From assembly GCF_023053635.1 (NCBI RefSeq), contig NC_086176.1, positions 71,806,536 to 71,870,535 on the forward strand: DNA of 64,000 bases, read 5' to 3'. The notes below the pieces were generated by a model. It made no database searches, was not told the origin of the DNA, and saw nothing but the letters and a program-made list of their open reading frames with translations. The stretch comes from Elgaria multicarinata webbii. Its lineage: Eukaryota > Chordata > Lepidosauria > Squamata > Anguidae. Both the position numbers and the translations under genes were made by a program. Below are positions 59,001 through 64,000 of this stretch, piece by piece (the stretch's first letter is position 1; each line of letters opens with the position of its first letter).

Positions 59001-62000
59001 ACACCAAAAATATGGTATAACATACTGGGCAGGTTCACAGAATAGGAAAAGGAAAGTAAGTCAATACAGCTTAATTTCCCACCCCGCATGTGTCAGTCGC
59101 ACAAAACGGAATTACCATAATTACCTTTGCTGGGCGCAGTTTGTTGTGTTGTCCAAATCTGGTGAAGGTGGTGGCAGTTTACAAACCACCCCACAACAAG
59201 CCATGGGTTCCAGGATGGTTTGTATACCCACCCACCCCCAGGCTCGCTGGGTTTGGGCTCCATGACAAACTGCACCTGGCACAGGTAATTATGGTAATTC
59301 TGTAGCATATGACTGCCATGCATGGGGCAGGAAGATAAGCTACAGTGGCTTATTTTTCCCCCCAATGGTGCAAATCCAGACACTGAAGTCTAACAATAAG
59401 ATGTACCAGCTCTTTCAGCAGACCACCTGACCGCCATGTCACCAGGTCAATTCAAAATGCAATTAACAAAATATGAAAGCAGCAACAGCAACTAAACCAT
59501 CATGGGAAAGCTAACCAACCTTTTTTTCAGAATGAATTGTATTATGGATTTTAGTCAAGAAATTCATATTAAGATCGTGAAAACCTAAAAACACCCTGCA
59601 AACAAATATGCTATGTTGTATAATTTGTATTCTGGAAAATCTAAGCTATACTTTTGAAAGAGAAGCAGGTTTGTTGATTTTTTACAAAGACAGAAAAATT
59701 ACATCAAAAATTCATAAATCAATCTGTGGAAGGTTCTGCATGTTCAGGGGACAGAACTTCTGTGCCTCCATCTAATGACCTCCAGTTAATACCCCCTGCC
59801 TTTTTCTTTCCCACTGTTTCTGCACTCATATTTCTCTTCAAATTACTAACTCGGTTGTGGAACGAGCTCCCCAGAGAGGTCCGCTTGGCGCCTACACTGT
59901 ACTGCTTTCGTCGCCAGCTGAAGACCTTTTTATTCACTCAGTATTTTAACACTTAATTTTAACTTAAATTTAAATTTTACTGTTTTAACTCTGTATTTTA
60001 ATCCTATATCAACTTTGCTGTGTGGTTTTATCCTGGTTGCGCTTTTTATACTGTATTTCGTAATTGTGTTTTAAACTGTTGGGTGTTTTACTGTGGTTTT
60101 AATTTTTGTGAACCGCCCAGAGAGCTTCGGCTATTGGGCGGTATAAAAATGTAATAAATAAATAAATAAATAACTCGGGGGGTGGGTGGGTTGGTTGATA
60201 AAATTAAACTTGAATTATTTTTACCTAGTTCAAATAGTTTATTATGTCCTACAATTTTATAGCACAGTTATTTTGGTTCTAAGTTGTTTTTATCATATTG
60301 AATGTTTTATCTTTATGTATATCACCCTGAAATCCTCATTGGGATGAAGACGTTATAATTTTTTTTTTTTAAAAAAAAATACATACAGTTGAGAAAAAGC
60401 ATGAAAAAGTTAATAGCAACCAAATTGTTGTTCTTAAATTAGTTTTCATTAGCCCTGCTATCTTTTACTTTGCATATGCAGAGAGGATGCCCAATTCAAA
60501 CAATCTAGCATTGAGACATATAGCTAAATGCATGGGGGGATGGACGGACATTTTCTAGGGTATGGCTATTTTGTACTTAATGGTTGCATTGATTTGTACA
60601 ATGACACCGTAGGATTTTAGTTTAAAATATATGGATTAATTACATCATGAATCACCCTTAATTCTACCATGCTAGATCTTAATCCTTTAGTTGTGGAAGG
60701 CTATCCAAATGGAGCTATTCAAATGTATGAACAAGTGCCCAACATACCAATTATCAAAGGCATGTCACAAACATGCTGTGGTCACTACAGGGAACTTTTG
60801 ATGGGGCAAACATTTAGGACTCTGTTACATTATTTAACATTCAGCATTTTAATCTTGAAATCCTATGCACAGCTTCTTGGAAATAATTCCAACTGATCTT
60901 ACTTCTGAATGAAAACAGATCGGCTCATGCTACAAATATGTTGGGCATTCAGTAATCCACACACAATAGCCAAGTGAGGTGGGCTGCTATTATCATTTTA
61001 CACATTACTGCCCCCCCCCATGCTAAAAAGTAGTCACTAGACCAAGTATATTATTCATGAAGGAGGAATCTTACATAAATACTTTGCACTACAGCGTAAT
61101 TGCAAAGTTCCTACAGAACAAGCTTTAGGGCTGTATTGTTTTGTACTAATTGTCTTACGTAAGAAATCAATTTCTACACTGTACAATATTATATTGACCT
61201 AATATGTCAATATAGTATATAGGACAGGCTTATAGATTGGATCCTTAACCCCTGCCCCTTGCAGCCACCACGGGAAGCACTGCAGCTCCATTCTAAGGCT
61301 GCTATAGCAAACTTATAGAGGTCACGAAAGGGGCATACAGGTGCATCACTATCTTCACCAGCTAGACAGGTTCAGAGGCTTGTCTAGCAGAAAGTTTTAT
61401 TTTTAAAGAGGCATGGGAGGCAAAACCACCTACCCCTGCCCTGCTTGGCTCTGAACTATTAAAAGTTTTTATTGTCTAAGAATATAAGGCTGGATATTCT
61501 TAAATATAGTTCAACATTTTTGTTAATGCTTTTTACAAATAGGATGCAATTCAAATGTACCATTTAGTAGTTTTGATGAGGCCCAAATGCAGAACAGCAG
61601 TTCAAGCTTTTATGGAAATAACTCCAGTGAAATGTGCATCTTCTGCTGATGAGGTTTTTTAAACAAACATTTGCCAAAGTTATGCAAAGAAAAATTAAAC
61701 TCTTTAATGTTTTCCCTTGAGTTACATAGTTCATGGTAACGAAAAATAAGTTGAAACTATAAAGGAACACCTTCATTTTAAGCGTCCTATTTTCAATGAA
61801 TAGTTATTTTTTTGACACAAGATGCAGATTTTACACCAAGATGTATACCAGGTACATTTCAAAAAGCTTTTTTCAAAATGTTATATAGGTGTCATTTTAA
61901 AGTCTATCTAGGATGATTTTATACTGAAATGTATTTTGCATATTTGGGTTTAGCTTCAGATAATTGTGTTCAGAACAGGTTTGGTGACAGCTGACTTCCC

Positions 62001-63398
62001 AAGCTTCTACTATCATGACATGCAACCCTAAGAATGCAAAGACAGACCAAAAGCAGTGGGATGAATCATACATATTGGGTTGGATCCAGCTGTAATCTTA
62101 AATCCAATGCTGCAAGAGTACACCTGCGCATGCTTCCATATCCTCTTCTCCCCTCTACACACTCTCAATTCTGCTACTGGAGTCCTCCAACCCTCCAGAG
62201 CAGATTTGGAGAGGCATGCAGGGGGTGGGGGTGGAAAAACTCTTCCGCCAGGAGTTTTCACTCTGCTGGTTGAATGACACTGTTGTAGCCCAGCCTTAGT
62301 CACATTTAAAACAGACCCACTGCTAAAAATGGGACTGAAATTAGCCATGACAATGAAGTCCCATAGATTTCAATGAGCTTGCTTCAAGTATGACTAAGAG
62401 TGAAATCCTACGCATATTTAGACAGAAATGCTGGCTAAGGCATGCTAGGAATTGTAGGTGTAGATTGAGTTGGGCTAAAAAGTATGTCCTTTGGCAGCAG
62501 TCTGCTTTAAATACAGATTACTTCCTACCAACGAAACAAAATAAGAGGACAATAAACTAATCTAATCTGGGAATTACATTCCATAATATATTATTGCACT
62601 GGGTGTAAAATCTGAATTGAGTTGTCCAAATTGTGCATGTAGAAACTACTTTCTCTTCTCCAAACAGGTGCCCTCCAGATGTTCTGAACTGCAACTTCAA
62701 TCAGTTCCAGCCCCAGCCAGCGTGGCCAATGGGACTGTAAGAACTGGGTCCAAACACCTGCACAGCACCAGGTTGAGGAAAGCTGAAGTTAAGAATGGCA
62801 AAGTAAACACAGAGCATTGTTGCAGCTGGCGGGATGAGGTCAGGTGTGTGTGTGGGGGGGAATGACACTTGGGCTGGTGACAGAAGCAACAGGGCCAGAG
62901 AAATGCGACCCAAGCCACTCGCCCTCCATCCCCTCAGAATGTCAGGGGCAGCCTCAGTTTCTCCACAGGTCCCTGCGGATACACACGTTGAGCTGAAGCC
63001 TAGTGGGTGGGGTGGGGTGCGAATCGCCCCCAAGCCTTCCAGGGAGAAACAAACACAGGCCGCAGCGCCGCTCACCGCACGGTCCGGATGACGAAGTAGA
63101 CGATGAGGGCGGCGCTGGCCAGGACGAGCACCGAGAGGGCGCGCTGGGTCCTGGGCTGGGAGGCCTCAGACGGGACAGGCCCGGCGGCGAAGCTGTTGCT
63201 ACTCGCATTGCTGCTCCGCGCCGCCTCGCCGCCGTCGGGAGACCCGGTGGTGGCCGCGGGCACGTCGATGTGTGAAGGCGTCGTAGGGCCGGGCTCCGGG
63301 TGGGCAGCGGCTCCTCCTCCCCCTCCGCACAGCGCGGCCACCAGAAGCAGCCCAGGTAAGAGCGACAGCGGGAAAGGCGGCGGCGGCGCCCACCGCAT
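51170..63398 (-). CDS. FAM174A: FAM174A, three-exon type I membrane protein gene
   Basis: Exons 63398-63076, 58567-58433 and 51173-51170 join in frame to give 153 residues. Residues 1 to about 30 form a signal peptide (proline/leucine-rich, then alanine/glycine). Residues 31-83 are a low-complexity Pro/Ser/Ala lumenal segment with one N-glycosylation sequon (N64-A-S66). Residues 87-104 are the membrane helix ([18 protein letters not shown]). The cytosolic tail, 105-153, starts [16 protein letters not shown] and runs into an acidic stretch and the C-terminal DANHPRR. From memory, this tail is almost identical to human FAM174A (about 190 aa); the lizard lumenal part is shorter. Molecular function of the family is poorly known, with a secretory-pathway membrane location expected. 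All introns have GT-AG ends. Introns are about 4.5 and 7.3 kb and filled with repeats. In human the neighbour downstream is ST8SIA4 (recalled); none of its exons were seen here. Confidence 0.95.
51891..52114. mobile_element. Palindromic repeat in FAM174A intron 2
   Basis: TTGTACAACAGGGGCTTTTA and TTCTAAAAATAA on the left face TTATTTTTAGAACCGC and AAAAGCCCTGTTACGG on the right. The core CAGAAATGCTCAATTCCAAA faces TTTCAGAAGTGAGCATTTTT. It resembles the L1-split repeat at 5236-5735. Superfamily unknown. Confidence 0.7.
52945..53070 (+). mobile_element. L2 3' tail with (TAA)n, intron 2
   Basis: CCTATGCGGCAGGGTCTTGC, ACTCTGTACAGCACCATGTA, then about 11 TAA units. Confidence 0.85.
54938..55876. 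mobile_element. hAT element of 939 bp in FAM174A intron 2
   Basis: The ends TAGGGGTGTG and CACAGCCCTA are inverted with one mismatch. The flanks CAGGAAAG (54930-54937) and CAGGAAAG (55877-55884) are a perfect 8-bp duplication. The left 180 bp is GC-rich (GATCGGGGTGATCTGCC). A perfect 12-bp inverted pair (GTGGACGTGCCC at 55633-55644 and its inverse at 55796-55807) lies near the right. No transposase frame, so it is non-autonomous. Confidence 0.88.
57108..57190 (+). mobile_element. CR1 LINE 3' end, intron 2
   Basis: GGTGGATTCCTGCATTGAGC, GGGGGTTGGACTCGATGGCC and an ATTCTATG octamer tail. Confidence 0.9.
58433..58567 (-). CDS. FAM174A: FAM174A coding exon 2 (conserved cytosolic tail)
   Basis: The 135-nt exon follows the acceptor CTTTTCAG and starts with A, completing the split Arg codon. 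It encodes [12 protein letters not shown], then [16 protein letters not shown], a run of acidic residues and DANHPR, and ends with AG of the last Arg codon before the donor GTTGGT. This is the most conserved part of the family, and the reason for a firm gene assignment. The donor is weaker than consensus but in the expected place. Confidence 0.95.
59111..59299. mobile_element. Palindromic MITE in FAM174A intron 1
   Basis: ATTACCATAATTACCTTTGC with GGCGCAGTTTGT at the left faces ACAAACTGCACCTGG and GGTAATTATGGTAATT at the right. The centre is also partly palindromic (AACCACCCCACAACAAGCCA). The outer limits may extend to about 59030-59390. Confidence 0.7.
59838..60172 (+). mobile_element. L2 LINE, C-terminal remnant and tail, intron 1
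   Basis: [20 protein letters not shown] and [12 protein letters not shown] end the L2 protein. The tail GTGAACCGCCCAGAGAGCTT, CGGCTATTGGGCGG and (TAAA)n is the cleanest L2 3' end in the window, so probably young. Confidence 0.92.
60230..60385 (+). mobile_element. Old L2-like tail, intron 1
   Basis: TATATCACCCTGAAATCCTC and GGGATGAAGACGTTATAAT followed by a T/A run. Confidence 0.5.
62647..62787. mobile_element. Decayed hAT MITE (CAG...CTG family), intron 1
   Basis: GGTGCCCTCCAGATGTTCTG on the left and GCACCAGGTTGAGGAAAGCTG on the right. No clear target duplication. Confidence 0.7.
63076..63398 (-). CDS. FAM174A: FAM174A coding exon 1 (signal peptide to membrane helix)
   Basis: The ATG at 63398 was chosen because a hydrophobic signal peptide follows at once ([20 protein letters not shown]). 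The frame stays open upstream but holds no ATG back to a GTG at 63482. The start context is moderate (G at -3, C at +4). The exon ends after CG of a split Arg codon, at the donor GTGAGC (63075 downward). Reading through the donor hits TGA at once, which confirms the splice. The exon is very GC-rich and inside a CpG island. Confidence 0.95.
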
Positions 63399-63640
63399 CG
63401 CTCCCCGCCCTAAGCGCCGACGGGCCCTCCAAGGAAAGAGGAAAGAAGGGAGGCGGAAGAGCCCATCTTTCCGGCCGCCCACGGCGCTGCCATGGACGCC
63501 GAGCTACGCGGCCTCTGTTCCCACCCCCTCTCCTCCACGTGACGAGAGCGCGAGCGACGCGAGAGCATGCGCAATAGTTACCTATCCACTCCTGTGCCCC
63601 GCCCCTCTCTGGTTTCTCCTTGGTCCGGACGCCTCCAGTT
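63399..63640 (-). promoter_or_regulatory. FAM174A: FAM174A CpG-island promoter and 5' leader
   Basis: The region is CpG-dense and continuous with exon 1. It has no TATA box in a convincing place. Visible motifs are an E-box CACGTG at 63536-63541 in a CACGTGAC context (a USF/TFE-type site), an NRF1-like GCATGCGCA at 63565-63573 and a GC box CCCCGCCCC at 63597-63605. The transcription start cannot be fixed. CpG density falls off by about 63640, where a decayed MITE begins. Confidence 0.6.
63410..63466 (-). CDS. Upstream ORF in the FAM174A leader (18 codons)
   Basis: An ATG at 63466 opens an 18-codon frame (MGSSASLLSSFLGGPVGA) that stops with TAG at 63412-63410, 11 nt before the FAM174A start codon. 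Its context is strong (AAAGATGG: A at -3, G at +4), stronger than that of the main ATG. If the transcript begins upstream of 63466, the uORF would be expected to lower initiation at the main ATG or make it depend on reinitiation. Whether it is transcribed or conserved is unknown. Confidence 0.45.
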   Translation of the reverse strand: MGSSASLLSSFLGGPVGA

Positions 63641-63718
63641 GGACTACAACGCCTATATGGCTGGAGGGAAGCTGGGAGTTGCGGTCCAGCACATTTGGAG
63701 AGCGCGAGGTTGGGGGAG
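63613..63718. mobile_element. Decayed hAT MITE (CAG...CTG family) at the FAM174A promoter edge
   Basis: CGCCTCCAGTTGGACTACAA on the left and GAGTTGCGGTCCAGCACATT, TGGAGAGCGCGAGGTTGGGG on the right match the family at 33800. It sits directly upstream of the GC box. Confidence 0.7.
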
Positions 63719-64000
63719 ACGGGGATGCATTATAGTACATGAGAGTGGCGGAGACTGTTGTGGCCGGCAGGGCGAACAAGAAGAGTTTCAGGGGTCTGTA
63801 CAAAATTTGCATGCGGTCCTTCACGCGCCCCCTCCCCCATTAAAGTTTGTTTGTTTCTTTTCTGTTTGTTTGTTTCACACACGCAATCGCCTTAAACAAC
63901 AACAACAAAAGAATCAGTACGTTTTCCTATTGCAGAGGGGGAAATGGAGACTTGGGGAAATTCTACAAGTTCCTAAACGTCTACAATACCCACCAATTGT

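Noticed and set aside
63399-63482. In-frame upstream extension of FAM174A to a GTG at 63482
   Set aside because: There is no ATG in the extension, it would bury the signal peptide, and the ATG at 63398 fits the family.
63103-63735. Plus-strand open frame of 210 codons over the FAM174A promoter and exon 1
   Set aside because: It is the antisense shadow of FAM174A exon 1 and its CpG island; GC-rich DNA has few stops, and the translation has no recognisable domain.

Overview
The window looks like a squamate reptile (lizard) autosome. It is AT-rich, gene-poor vertebrate DNA packed with CR1, L2 and L1 LINEs, MIR-like CORE-SINEs, hAT and other MITEs and microsatellites. The repeat tails (for example the CCGCCCAGAGAGCTTCGGC L2 end, and CR1 ends with an ATTCTATG octamer) are of the type I associate with lizards. 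The species cannot be fixed from sequence alone.

Only one host gene is supported: FAM174A, on the minus strand at the right end. All three coding exons can be read: exon 1 in a CpG island (63076-63398), exon 2 (58433-58567) and exon 3, which supplies one coding base and the stop (51170-51173). The spliced product is 153 residues: a signal peptide, a low-complexity lumenal segment, one membrane helix and a strongly conserved basic-then-acidic cytosolic tail. A strong-context upstream ORF and E-box, NRF1-like and GC-box motifs lie at the promoter.

The left 51 kb is downstream intergenic DNA with no supported host gene. It is a patchwork of transposons. Several are dated by nesting and by clear target-site duplications: a hAT inside a hAT MITE (291-814), a 5'-truncated L1 inside a palindromic repeat (5275-5695), and near-perfect hairpin MITEs (33800-33929, 41259-41370). 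Two LINE copies keep recognisable reverse-transcriptase protein (L2 at 16799-17960 with a YADD box, and L2 at 43691-44480), and a CR1 copy at 15729-16545 keeps the C-terminus. A degraded DIRS-like gag fossil is likely at about 47.9-49.4 kb.

The oddest loci are three GC-rich islands that are not ordinary gene promoters. Two (20524-21162 and 26512-27503) share termini and look like one DNA-transposon family. The third (29290-30135) is an 846-bp terminal-inverted-repeat element carrying a CpG-rich payload that resembles a first exon: GC box, ATG, short reading frame and a consensus splice donor. No wholly new gene system is demonstrated. The best leads are the exon-like transposon payload, the FAM174A uORF, a hammerhead-like repeat end and several apparently unnamed repeat families.
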